Of a stretch of 64,000 nt of DNA, positions 41,845-49,523 are shown piece after piece. The notes beneath the pieces were generated by a model. That model was not told the origin of the DNA, ran no database searches, and was given only the letters and a program-made list of their open reading frames with translations. Origin of the DNA: Bifidobacterium stellenboschense (GTDB taxonomy: Bacteria; Actinomycetota; Actinomycetes; Actinomycetales; Bifidobacteriaceae); the NCBI RefSeq assembly GCF_000741785.1, contig NZ_JGZP01000014.1, positions 186,001 to 250,000 of the forward strand. The letters are read 5' to 3'. Each line of letters begins with the position of its first letter. The stretch's first letter is position 1. Both the position numbers and the translations under genes were made by a program.

Positions 41845-42098
41845 GGAAGGCCCGACGGTTCAGAACGAACCGTCGGGCCTTCCGCGAAGGAGAGAGAGGA
41901 AGAAGAAAGGTTGTTCAGTTATGGTTATGGGGCAGGAAGGGGTTCGGTCCCAGCCGGTTCGCTTTCGTCCGTCCGATGGTCTGTTCCGTCGTGGCGGCCT
42001 GTCGTTTGCCGGTGACTACATATAACCTCGTGAACCTGTATGCGATGATGCGGGACCCATGGAAGAGCGATGCGATTCACTGGGGAAAACCTGCGAGG
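41845..42098. repeat. Long repeat, copy B
   Basis: About 250 bp: a terminator hairpin (GGAAGGCCCGACGGTTC ... GAACCGTCGGGCCTTCC), then GAGAGAGGAAGAAGAAAGG and a long conserved part with CGTCCGATGGTCTGTTCCG and ATGCGGGACCCATGGAAGA. Copy D is its closest full-length match; copy C shares the left ~160 bp and copy E the right part. The repeat lies after the 3' end of the ATPase gene at 42131. Short frames inside it differ between copies, so I do not call a gene. Confidence 0.85.
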
Positions 42099-42130
42099 CG
42101 CAAAGCCGGCCGGATGTTTCCGTCGATTCG

Positions 42131-43417
42131 TCATATCGTCAGGCTGTTCGCGTCAAGTAGGAAATCATAGACGCTCATCGTGAGTATGCCGCGGTCATCC
42201 CTCGCGGGTTTGACGACATCCCGGACGAGTATGATCTTCTTGAAGCTGTCATCGATGCCGAGCAATGAGGCTTTCTCTTGGGTGATCTTTTCCTCGGTGG
42301 GCAACTGGTAGGCGGATTGGATGTAATAACGTTGGCTGCCCAGATTCGCCACGAAGTCCACTTCCAACTGCTTGCGGTACTGTTCGCCATCGTGGCGGCT
42401 GCGTTGTTCGACCACGCCCACATCGACGTTATAGCCGCGCGTGCGCAGCTCGTTGTATACGATGTTCTCCATGATGTGCGTCTGCTCGACCTGGCGAAAT
42501 CCCAGACGGGCGTTGCGCAGTCCCATGTCCTCGAAATAGTATTTCTTCGGGCTGCCGATGTACTTACGACCTTTGACATCGTATCGACGCGCCTCCTCGA
42601 TGATGAATGCCTCTTCAAGATAGCCGATGTATTGCGTAATGGTGTTCACGCTGATGCTTGAGTGCAGCACGCTGTCGAAGGTGGCCCTGATTCTGGAAGG
42701 GTTGGTCAATGCGCCGATCGACGATGCCAGAACATCCGTCAGGTCATCCAGCTCCTGTGATTTGCGTAGGCCGTTCCGTGCGACGATATCTTTGAGATAG
42801 GTCTCCGAGAACAGGCTTTCCAGATACCGTGTCTTCTGTTCGTCGGTGCGCATGGACAGGGTGAGGGGCATGCCTCCGAACATCACGTATTCCGCCCATC
42901 CGTGCTGCGCATCGCCGTCGTATGCCTGCATGAACTCCGCGAACGACAACGGGCGTACGCGAATTTCGTCGCCGCGTCCGCGGAACTCGGTCATCACGTC
43001 GGTGGAGAGCATCCTCGAATTGCTGCCGGTCACGTACACGTCCACATTGCGCATGCGTAGCAGGCCGTTGAGCACGCCGTACAGTCGTGGAGGTTCGTCG
43101 CCGTGCATCTCCTCGTTCGAAATCGCATACTGTACTTCATCGAGCAGCACGTAGTACCGGTCGGTGGGGTTCGTGATCCTCGATTTCACATATGCGTACA
43201 GCCGTTCCGGATCGCGCATGTCCGCGTAGGCCATGTCGTCGAGCACGACCTCGACGATATGGGTGTCGTCTACGCCTTGCGAGCGGAGATAGTCTTCGAA
43301 CAGTTCGAACAGCAGGAACGTTTTGCCGCAACGTCTTGCTCCGGTGACTACCTTGATCATGCCATTGCCCATACGCGCAATGAGCTTGTCCAGATACCGG
43401 TCTCTGGAGATACGCAT
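42131..43417 (-). CDS. AAA/DUF4143-type ATPase (module 2)
   Basis: A 428-residue ATPase. Walker A GARRCGKTFLLFEL (about 26-39), Walker B YYVLLDEVQYAI and a sensor VYVTGSNSRMLS are clear. The C-terminal DUF4143-type half includes a winged-helix part (SVNTITQYIGYLEEAFIIEEA) and a nuclease-like fold with LEVDF (351-355). The lysine strand that should follow reads YYIQSAYQL, so the PD-(D/E)XK site is incomplete and DNA cutting is unlikely. The role of this family is unknown; it is common in gut bacteria. A palindromic operator lies upstream and repeat copy B downstream. Confidence 0.82.
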   Translation of the reverse strand: MRISRDRYLDKLIARMGNGMIKVVTGARRCGKTFLLFELFEDYLRSQGVDDTHIVEVVLDDMAYADMRDPERLYAYVKSRITNPTDRYYVLLDEVQYAISNEEMHGDEPPRLYGVLNGLLRMRNVDVYVTGSNSRMLSTDVMTEFRGRGDEIRVRPLSFAEFMQAYDGDAQHGWAEYVMFGGMPLTLSMRTDEQKTRYLESLFSETYLKDIVARNGLRKSQELDDLTDVLASSIGALTNPSRIRATFDSVLHSSISVNTITQYIGYLEEAFIIEEARRYDVKGRKYIGSPKKYYFEDMGLRNARLGFRQVEQTHIMENIVYNELRTRGYNVDVGVVEQRSRHDGEQYRKQLEVDFVANLGSQRYYIQSAYQLPTEEKITQEKASLLGIDDSFKKIILVRDVVKPARDDRGILTMSVYDFLLDANSLTI

Positions 43418-43448
43418 GAGGGTCTCCTTCCCAAGGCAATATCCTGCG

Positions 43449-43508
43449 ATTGAAAATCAGCGGCATATGCGTCAACTATTTTCAATAAGATTATATTCTA
43501 TTGAAAAT
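43449..43508. promoter_or_regulatory. ATTTTCAAT/ATTGAAAAT operator of module 2
   Basis: ATTTTCAAT (43478-43486) and ATTGAAAAT (43500-43508) form a 31-bp palindrome with an AT-rich centre. A further exact half-site ATTGAAAAT lies at 43449-43457, between the palindrome and the gene start. Two-site binding over the promoter would fit repression of the ATPase gene. Confidence 0.6.
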
Positions 43509-43591
43509 TTTTGTCACATGCGTCGAATGTATTCAATAGTGTGCTGATGGGGCGGGGATGGGGGCAAGGGCCGCATAGTCCACGCATGAAC

Positions 43592-43750
43592 GGAAGGCCC
43601 GACGGTTCACAACGAACCGTCGGGCCCTTTGAGAAGGAGAGAGAGGAAGAAGAAAGGTTGTTCAGTTATGGTTATGGGGCCGGAAGGGGTTCGGTCCCAG
43701 CCGGTTCGCTTTCGTCCGTCCGATGGTCTGTTCCGTCGTGGCGGCCTGTC
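43592..43750. repeat. Long repeat, copy C (shorter)
   Basis: It matches copies B and D from the hairpin (arms at about 43594-43624, with the last stem bases changed to GGGCCCTTT) to GTCGTGGCGGCCTGTC, where similarity ends at the methyltransferase 3' end. It follows the restriction-modification module in the direction of its transcription. Confidence 0.85.
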
Positions 43751-43752
43751 AG

Positions 43753-44334
43753 TCAGAATAACGCGGCATCTACGATTTTCCCGTTGACGGTTTTGGGCAT
43801 CACCGCGTCATTCAGGAACACGACGGCACCATAGCGTGAGAACACTCTGCCGAATTCCTGCGGGTGATTGCCGTAGTAGATCATCGCGCAGCTCATCGGC
43901 GCTCCCTTGGTGTCCTCATTGCCGTTGATGACGAAATGCAGACGGGTATCGTAGAGGAAGCACACGGCGGAAGCCACCGGATACACGTATTCCTTCCAGT
44001 GCGCGGTATTCGTGGCTACCGGTACCAGCGCCATGACCTCCGAGCCATTGCGTGCCGCTTCGGCGATCCGGACGAACCAATCGGCGATCGTGGTGCCATG
44101 TTCTTTATCCCGCCCATATGGAGGATTCACATAGATGCGTGGATAATCCCACGAATCCCGAAGTCCGTCATGCTCTGGCAGACGATACTCGACTCGGGCG
44201 TTCACAGTGGAATACTCGTTCGAACAAGGATCCAAATCGATGGTGCCGCCGAACACTTCAGTGACCGCATCGACATATTTCTGCGGGGTGCACCAATGTT
44301 TGGTGACGGATACCGGTTGTCTTCCTGCGGTCAC
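43753..44334 (-). CDS. DNA adenine N6-methyltransferase (phage Dam type)
   Basis: A 193-residue methyltransferase. WCTPQKYVDAV and GTIDLDPCSN mark the phage-type adenine methylase family, and VNPPYGR (NPPY at 70-73) is the catalytic motif of N6-adenine or N4-cytosine enzymes. FLYDTRLHFV and the following strands complete the small domain. The GTG start at 44334 has AAAGGA upstream. It lies 13 bases after the putative nuclease gene, so the two likely form a restriction-modification operon in which this enzyme protects host DNA. The recognition sequence is unknown. Confidence 0.85.
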   Translation of the reverse strand: MTAGRQPVSVTKHWCTPQKYVDAVTEVFGGTIDLDPCSNEYSTVNARVEYRLPEHDGLRDSWDYPRIYVNPPYGRDKEHGTTIADWFVRIAEAARNGSEVMALVPVATNTAHWKEYVYPVASAVCFLYDTRLHFVINGNEDTKGAPMSCAMIYYGNHPQEFGRVFSRYGAVVFLNDAVMPKTVNGKIVDAALF

Positions 44335-44347
44335 TGAACAAGATCCT

Positions 44348-45505
44348 TTACTGTGATTGTTCCTTTGCGGCGAGCGTCTTCAACATGGTGAAGAGCTGTT
44401 CCAGCGTACCATTCTCGGGGGTGATGATATTGAACCATCCTGCGATGAGCTCGCGGTTCTCCGCGAAGTATCGCGTGAGTGCGGCATCGGCTTTGGCCGG
44501 CATCACGGTTTTGGTGAATGTGCCTTGTCTGTCTATGACGCAATGTCTGAACGCATCTCGCACGTCCGCCATCGAATCCTCACCGTCGGAGTCTTCTTGC
44601 CCATCGTCGCGAACCAACACCTCGCGGATGAATGTGGAAAGACCCTCGTCCGTGAGAAACAGGAGCCAGTCGTAGGCGTCGGCGAGCACCTGCGTCTCTT
44701 TGTTCTTGTTGTCGCTGGTGAACCAGTTGCCATGATCGCTGATCACGCCTATGGAGAGTACGATGCCGTCGATTTCGTCGCGTTCCAACTCCGTGAGCGC
44801 GTGCCGCAGCAGTTCGTCGTAAGGCTCGATCAGGAAGTCGCCGTCGGAGTTCTCCAGAATGCCCATTTGTGTTCCGTCGGATCGGCGGAACTTCTGCAAT
44901 CTGGATGCCGCCAGGGCGACATACGCTCCTTGCTTGGCTTTTTCGATGGTTTGGGGACCTTTCCTCATCCCTCTTTCGACGCCCACGCGTTTGCACTCGA
45001 CCATGGCGAACGGCTGACTGGCGAGCTGATAGATGTCGATGGTGTCGTTGGAGGTATTCGGGTACGCGTTGACAATGGACGGGAATTTCTGGTTCACCGT
45101 GTCGTCGAAGACGGTCGCCGCATTGCGTATGGAATCACCGGCGAAGGGACGATTGCTCTTTTTCTGGGCGCCGTCGCTCAGCAATCCGCTGACGGCCGCC
45201 TCAAAATCGTTCCTTTCGGCTGCCCGTGCGGTTCGGTCATCGCCACGATGAGTGATAGTGGCCAGTTTGGTGGCCGCATGCAGCGTGAACTCCACGTTGT
45301 GCCCGATGGAGGGATTCGCGTATTCGCTGAGAGAACGTTCGATGGCGGTGTTGTACTCCAATCCGTAGTCTTTCAGCAGATAGAACGTGATGATTTCCAG
45401 AACGGTTCCCAATGCCCGTCCGGCGGTTTTCTTGGCGTCTTTGCGGTTGGCGAATTCCCTGCCGGCAAGTGCCTCCTGGATGCTGTCGATGGATTCGTAT
45501 GACAT
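44348..45505 (-). CDS. Putative type II restriction endonuclease (module 3)
   Basis: A 385-residue protein located directly upstream of the methyltransferase gene. A PD-(D/E)XK-type site is visible: Asp-157 in NDTIDIYQL and ECKR at 170-173 in FAMVECKRVG. The rest is alpha/beta with no further motif I recognise. Pairing with a methylase is the main reason for the restriction call; I cannot name its family or target. The start ATG is 45505 (MSYESIDS). Its first codons and promoter are duplicated at 47.6-47.8 kb. Confidence 0.72.
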   Translation of the reverse strand: MSYESIDSIQEALAGREFANRKDAKKTAGRALGTVLEIITFYLLKDYGLEYNTAIERSLSEYANPSIGHNVEFTLHAATKLATITHRGDDRTARAAERNDFEAAVSGLLSDGAQKKSNRPFAGDSIRNAATVFDDTVNQKFPSIVNAYPNTSNDTIDIYQLASQPFAMVECKRVGVERGMRKGPQTIEKAKQGAYVALAASRLQKFRRSDGTQMGILENSDGDFLIEPYDELLRHALTELERDEIDGIVLSIGVISDHGNWFTSDNKNKETQVLADAYDWLLFLTDEGLSTFIREVLVRDDGQEDSDGEDSMADVRDAFRHCVIDRQGTFTKTVMPAKADAALTRYFAENRELIAGWFNIITPENGTLEQLFTMLKTLAAKEQSQ

Positions 45506-45681
45506 GATGGCCGTCCCCCTCTTCGGAGCCCCGATCTCCGATGATCGTATAGGTTGCTCACGGATGTGTGCGTAGTCAATTGTCCCATACCATTAGGGTG
45601 GCGCGTGGCCTTGCGTGTCCAACGGATGAAGCGCGTCGTCGAACCGACCAACGGTGGTGCGAAGGACAATGATGCGCCGCC
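45506..45681. promoter_or_regulatory. Upstream region of the restriction gene
   Basis: The part next to the gene (to about 45588) is repeated almost exactly at 47764-47830. On the minus strand it contains CCTATACGATCATCGG, with TATACG as a possible -10, and AGGGGGACGGCC before the ATG. The further part (45590-45681) has no recognisable content. Confidence 0.4.
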
Positions 45682-45786
45682 GGCCGGCACCGTGTTCGCG
45701 AAGTCCCGCGCCACCAAGCGCGCCCTGCACGCGTGACGGTTCGCACGGCAATGTAACCCCGCGCCGGTAAGCGGCGCGGATGAAAC
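45682..45786 (+). pseudogene. Duplicated 3' end of the major pilin gene with its downstream flank
   Basis: The sequence from GCCGGCACCGTGTTCGCGAA to the pilin stop codon, and a further ~50 bases, repeats 40358-40460 almost exactly. The frame ends AGTVFAKSRATKRALHA and stops at 45736. No sorting signal or pilin domain precedes it, so it is a fragment left by recombination or duplication. It runs straight into copy D of the long repeat, as the real pilin end runs into copy A. Confidence 0.85.
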
Positions 45787-46040
45787 GGAAGGCCCGACGG
45801 TTCACAACGAACCGTCGGGCCTTCCGCGAAGGAGAGAGAGGAAGAAGAAAGGTTGTTCAGTTATGGTTATGGGGCCGGAAGGGGTTCGGCCTCGCCGGTT
45901 CGCTCTTGTCCGTCCGATGGTCTGTTCCGTCGTGGCAGCCTGTCGTTCGCCGGTGACTACATATAACCGCGTGAACCTGTATGCGACGATGCGGGACCCA
46001 TGGAAGACCAATGCGATTCACTGGGAAAAGCCGGCAAGTC
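45787..46040. repeat. Long repeat, copy D
   Basis: Full-length copy: hairpin (GGAAGGCCCGACGGTTC with loop ACAAC), the purine-rich GAGAGAGGAAGAAGAAAGG, then the conserved part to ATGCGATTCACTGGG. Within it copies D and E share GGCCTCGCCGG where B and C have GGTCCCAGCCGG, so two subtypes exist. It lies after the 3' end of the ATPase gene at 46083. Confidence 0.85.
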
Positions 46041-46082
46041 GCATTGGTCTGTACCTTAGCTTCTCTCCTCCCATTCGTGCCG

Positions 46083-47441
46083 TCATAGGCAGTGAGCCAT
46101 ATACAGCGGCAGATACAGCCTGTCGCCGTCCACGCGCATGGGGCGGGGATGCAGAACATATTGCGTTCCGATACGTTTGTCAAACTTGGCTTTGAACTTA
46201 TCGAGGGAAACGGTCTTATACCGTTTCGTGGACTTGACCTCCACCGGGCAGATACGGGCCTTCATCGCGGCGTTTTCATATTCGCCGACCAGTAGGAAGT
46301 CGATTTCCATCCGGTCCTCGGCTTGGCGTGAATACCGCGAGTAGAAAAACAGACGATGACCGGAGGCGCGCAATTGCTGAGCCACCACGTTCTCTACCAA
46401 CATGCCCTCATTGACTTCCAGTTTGCCGAACAGCACATCCCGATACAGTTCGTTTGATGTGTATGTACGGTCGGCGAACACGTGCGTGACCAGTAGGCCG
46501 GTATCGCCCATGTAGCATTTCATGGATGAATCCTCGCTGTGAAGGCTGAGACCCACATGTGGGTCGGTTGCGTTTACGCAGCGATTGACCAGATATGACT
46601 CGTCCAGCCAGAAAAAAGCGTCGCGGTATTCTCTACCGCGTGCGTTCTCCCCCAGGTCGGCCAAGGTGAATTTCTTCTCGTGTTTGGACAGTTGACTGGG
46701 AATCTCGTCGAAGATGCGACGGACCCGTTCTTTATCGGATCCCCCATATTTTTCGATGTCTTGCGTATACAAGCGCAGAATCTGCCGCTTCGCCCGATCC
46801 GCTTTGCCCATGTCGGCTGTATCGAGATAACGCTCCACGGCCTGTGGCATGCCTCCGACCAACATGTATTCGCGGAAGAGACGTTCGGCCTTATTGTCCA
46901 GCAAAGGGGATAGCGCGCGGCGTGAATCGAATGAATGTCGTACCGCCTCGGCGAGGAGCTCCTCCCCCTTTGCCCAAAGGAATTCCTCGAAGTCCAGTGG
47001 GAACATGCTGACGGATTCCTCTTCCGAGGGGATCAGGATGTCGTCGACGTTTCGTTTGATTGAAATCAGTGAGCCGGTCTCCATGAAATCGTATCGACCA
47101 TCTGCCACGAGATGCTTCACCGCGCTACGGGCGAAGGGGAACAGCTGCACTTCGTCGAATATGAACAGTGTCTCTCGCTCGTACAGGCGTACCCCGTAAT
47201 ACACGGAGAGGTCCATGAAGAGAGCGTCGAGGTCATCCATGTTGTTCAGGAAGGAATCTTTTACGGCCTGCGGTGCCTTTTGCCAATCAATCAGCACATG
47301 TGACCGGTATTCGTTGCGGGCGAATGTCTCGGCGATTGTGCTCTTCCCTACGCGTCGGGCTCCTTCGATCATCATCGCGGTGGAGCCGGCCGACTCGTCC
47401 TTCCAGCGTTTCAGTGCAGCATAGATTTTACGCTTGAACAT
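46083..47441 (-). CDS. AAA/DUF4143-type ATPase with intact nuclease-like motif (module 4)
   Basis: A 452-residue relative of module 2. Walker A GARRVGKSTIAET (about 27-39), Walker B TLFIFDEVQLFPFAR and the sensor FMETGSLIS are clear. The C-terminal DUF4143-type half has EIDF (379-382) and VEVKST (400-405), a full PD-(D/E)XK signature, unlike modules 2 and 5. It may therefore bind or cut DNA; this is inference. ATG at 47441 (MFKRKIYAALKRW) is chosen because the 15-codon extension in the longer frame lacks family character and approaches the operator. Three direct operator repeats lie upstream. Confidence 0.82.
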   Translation of the reverse strand: MFKRKIYAALKRWKDESAGSTAMMIEGARRVGKSTIAETFARNEYRSHVLIDWQKAPQAVKDSFLNNMDDLDALFMDLSVYYGVRLYERETLFIFDEVQLFPFARSAVKHLVADGRYDFMETGSLISIKRNVDDILIPSEEESVSMFPLDFEEFLWAKGEELLAEAVRHSFDSRRALSPLLDNKAERLFREYMLVGGMPQAVERYLDTADMGKADRAKRQILRLYTQDIEKYGGSDKERVRRIFDEIPSQLSKHEKKFTLADLGENARGREYRDAFFWLDESYLVNRCVNATDPHVGLSLHSEDSSMKCYMGDTGLLVTHVFADRTYTSNELYRDVLFGKLEVNEGMLVENVVAQQLRASGHRLFFYSRYSRQAEDRMEIDFLLVGEYENAAMKARICPVEVKSTKRYKTVSLDKFKAKFDKRIGTQYVLHPRPMRVDGDRLYLPLYMAHCL

Positions 47442-47488
47442 ATCGGCTCGCAATCGTTGGGAATATTGGAATATGACGACTATCATAT

Positions 47489-47573
47489 CACGATTCCTAA
47501 CTTAGGACGATGGAAAAATTGCACGAGTCTCAAGTTGAATATTTGCTCTATCTGCACGAATCCTAAGTTATGA
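47489..47573. promoter_or_regulatory. Three direct repeats at exact 33-bp spacing upstream of module 4
   Basis: Related 19-bp units with core CACGANTC start at 47489 (CACGATTCCTAACTTAGGA), 47522 (CACGAGTCTCAAGTTGAAT) and 47555 (CACGAATCCTAAGTTATGA). Each step is 33 bp, close to three helical turns, so a bound protein would face one side. The first unit also contains the 13-bp palindrome TCCTAACTTAGGA (47495-47507). They lie directly upstream of the ATPase gene. Confidence 0.65.
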
Positions 47574-47599
47574 GATGTCAAACAGGCAAACCAAAATCA

Positions 47600-47830
47600 T
47601 TTCGTTCGGATGTCCTATGCGGTTCGATCGTCGCCATGATGAGGAATCGTGGCCGTTTGGTGGTCGCATGCAGCGTGAACCCCGCGTCGTGTCCGATGGC
47701 GCGATCGGCGAATTCCCTGCCGGCAAGTGCCTCCTGGATGCTGTCGATGGATTCGTATGACATGATGGCCGTCCCCTTCTTCGGAGCCCCGATCTCCGAT
47801 GATCGTATAGGTTGCTCACGGATGTGTGCG
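47600..47830 (-). pseudogene. Remnant of the restriction gene 5' end and promoter
   Basis: Read on the minus strand from 47763 it begins MSYESIDSIQEALAGREFA, as the real gene at 45505. It then jumps to IGH.AGFTLHATTK, matching residues 68-79 of the intact protein, and breaks off after ERNDF. About 48 codons are missing internally and everything after residue ~101 is lost. The upstream part 47764-47830 repeats the promoter region of the intact gene. It abuts the middle of repeat copy E. Confidence 0.85.
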
Positions 47831-47836
47831 TAGTTA

Positions 47837-47985
47837 TTCGGCCTCGCCGGTTCGCTTTCGTCCGTCCGATGGTCTGTTCCGTCGTGGCGGCCTGTCGTTC
47901 GCCGGTGACTACATATAACCTCGCGAACATGTATGCGACGATGCGGGACCCATGGAAGAGCGATGCGATTCCCCGAGAAATCCCT
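47837..47985. repeat. Long repeat, copy E (hairpin end missing)
   Basis: Only the right part is present, from TTCGGCCTCGCCGG to GAAGAGCGATGCGATTC. The hairpin half has been replaced by the restriction-gene remnant. It lies after the 3' end of the ATPase gene at 48028. Confidence 0.85.
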
Positions 47986-48027
47986 GCAAGCCGTTGCCGG
48001 TCCGCACTGGGGAGACGTTTGACGATT

Positions 48028-49398
48028 CTATCGTCGCAGACACCACTTCCATGCCGGAACCACTTCGATGGTGCCGGCCGGCACGGTCACCAGACCTTCC
48101 TCTTCCAATGAGATCAGGGTTCCCGTGGAGAGACCGGCGTTGCGCATGGCGGCGTCGAGGTTGCCGATTTCGCTGCGGAATTTGGCGCTCAGATTCTGCT
48201 CGGCGAAATCGGTGACCGTCGTGGCATCCAAGCCGGTCTGCGCGGCTACCTGAATCAGTTGATACGGTTCGCCGGTCGCCTCGTCGCCGACGACAAAATC
48301 CACTTCAGGACAATTCGCAGCCGAATACGTGGCGATGGTGTTGCTGCGGTTGCCGCCGTATCGTCGTTTCAGTTCCACGAACACGGCCGTCTCCAGTCGC
48401 TGTCCTATAGCCATGTGGTTCGCCGGGGCGACGGCCAACGACAATCCCGGATCCACTGCGTAGACTTTGCTGGAGGATCGTGGATTGTCTTTGATGGAGA
48501 GCGTGAAATCGCCGACCTTGAACAGCAGATGGGCATCTTCGAAGTCGTCGAGGAGATCGTAGAGTTTGTTCCCCGAAATCGGCACTCGCATGCCGCGCAG
48601 CGCCTTGACCTGGGCGTTCACCGAGAATTTCAACCCCGTGGAGCGCAGTGCGCTGCGTGAGAAACGCGTCGCTACGCGCAATGACGTGGTCTCGAATCGT
48701 TCCAGCACGTCCTTGGTGACGATTTCATCCGCGTATCCCTGCAACAGACGCATGCGATCCAATGCGCCCATATGCTGAACTGCGGGGAACCCTCCGACGT
48801 TCAGGTATTCGGCGAAAGCCGTCTGCAGCGGTCGACGCACCGAAGACGGATATTCTCCGCCGATGTCGGTCGTGTCGATGTTCTGGAAGAGACAGTACTC
48901 CCGGAAACTCAGAGGCCACATCTCGCGGGATAGCGAACGGCCGCGGAAATTGGTGGGGATGTCGGAGGAAAGGAGCTTCGACGATGATCCGGTCAGCACG
49001 ATGGTGACGTTATGCTGTTCGGCGACCCTACGCACGAAGTTCGTCCAATACGGTGCCTCCTGTATCTCATCGAACAGCAGATAGCATCCGTCAAGCGCCT
49101 CGGGCACCATGCGATAGTATTCGTCCAACAGGTCGGCGAGTGTGTGGTCGGAGAACGGCATGATGCGGTCGTCATCGAACGAGAAGTGGAGTATTCGGTT
49201 GCGTGGCACCCCGGCTTCGATGAGACGATTCATCAGCTGGTACATGGCGTAGGTCTTGCCACACCGGCGCACGCCGGTGATGGTATGTATCACATTGTTG
49301 CGTGCGGGGGCGGGGACGTCGAGTGTCGCGCTTGGCCTCTCGATGTACGTGGGGACGGCGAAGTCCAGATACTCGGCGATCAATGACGACAACGACAT
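48028..49398 (-). CDS. AAA/DUF4143-type ATPase with degenerate nuclease-like motif (module 5)
   Basis: A 456-residue relative of modules 2 and 4. Walker A GVRRCGKTYAMYQL (from about 42), Walker B CYLLFDEIQEAPYW and the sensor IVLTGSSSKLLS are present. The C-terminal half has PEVDF (364-368), but the following strand reads YQLIQVAAQTG with no lysine, so the PD-(D/E)XK site is incomplete. ATG at 49398 is chosen because GAGG lies eight bases upstream; the ATG at 49410 lacks this. A long palindrome covers its promoter and repeat copy E follows its 3' end. Confidence 0.82.
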   Translation of the reverse strand: MSLSSLIAEYLDFAVPTYIERPSATLDVPAPARNNVIHTITGVRRCGKTYAMYQLMNRLIEAGVPRNRILHFSFDDDRIMPFSDHTLADLLDEYYRMVPEALDGCYLLFDEIQEAPYWTNFVRRVAEQHNVTIVLTGSSSKLLSSDIPTNFRGRSLSREMWPLSFREYCLFQNIDTTDIGGEYPSSVRRPLQTAFAEYLNVGGFPAVQHMGALDRMRLLQGYADEIVTKDVLERFETTSLRVATRFSRSALRSTGLKFSVNAQVKALRGMRVPISGNKLYDLLDDFEDAHLLFKVGDFTLSIKDNPRSSSKVYAVDPGLSLAVAPANHMAIGQRLETAVFVELKRRYGGNRSNTIATYSAANCPEVDFVVGDEATGEPYQLIQVAAQTGLDATTVTDFAEQNLSAKFRSEIGNLDAAMRNAGLSTGTLISLEEEGLVTVPAGTIEVVPAWKWCLRR

Positions 49399-49411
49399 GG
49401 CGGACCTCATT

Positions 49412-49465
49412 CTTCACTGATATTCAATGAAGATTATACCGTATCTTCATTGAATATCAGCGAAG
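49412..49465. promoter_or_regulatory. Long palindromic operator over the promoter of module 5
   Basis: CTGATATTCAATGAAGAT (49417-49434) pairs perfectly with 49443-49460, and the match continues outward with CTTC/GAAG after one mismatch. The centre holds TATAAT on the minus strand (49433-49438), a perfect -10 for the ATPase gene. A protein bound here would block transcription. Confidence 0.7.
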
Positions 49466-49510
49466 ATATGACATCTGTTCCATCGGTTACGACATATATG
49501 TCAACATATC

Positions 49511-49523
49511 TATACTGTGCCCT
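49511..49523 (+). promoter_or_regulatory. -10 element of dnaB, probable leaderless message
   Basis: TATACT (49511-49516) ends seven bases before the dnaB ATG. No Shine-Dalgarno sequence is present. The -35 is weak (TTACGA at about 49487). Transcription would begin at or next to the start codon, as in leaderless actinobacterial messages. Confidence 0.55.

Noticed and set aside
41845..42098. Small protein genes inside the long repeat copies
   Set aside because: Frames differ between copies B, C, D and E in start, length and end, and stops are not conserved. Conservation is at DNA level.
40461..48000. A CRISPR array in the repeated region
   Set aside because: The repeats are long, few and separated by genes of over 1 kb; there are no short regular spacers and no cas genes.
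40412..49465. An integrative element or prophage
   Set aside because: No integrase, transposase, portal, terminase or attachment-site pair was found. The phage-type methylase alone is not enough.
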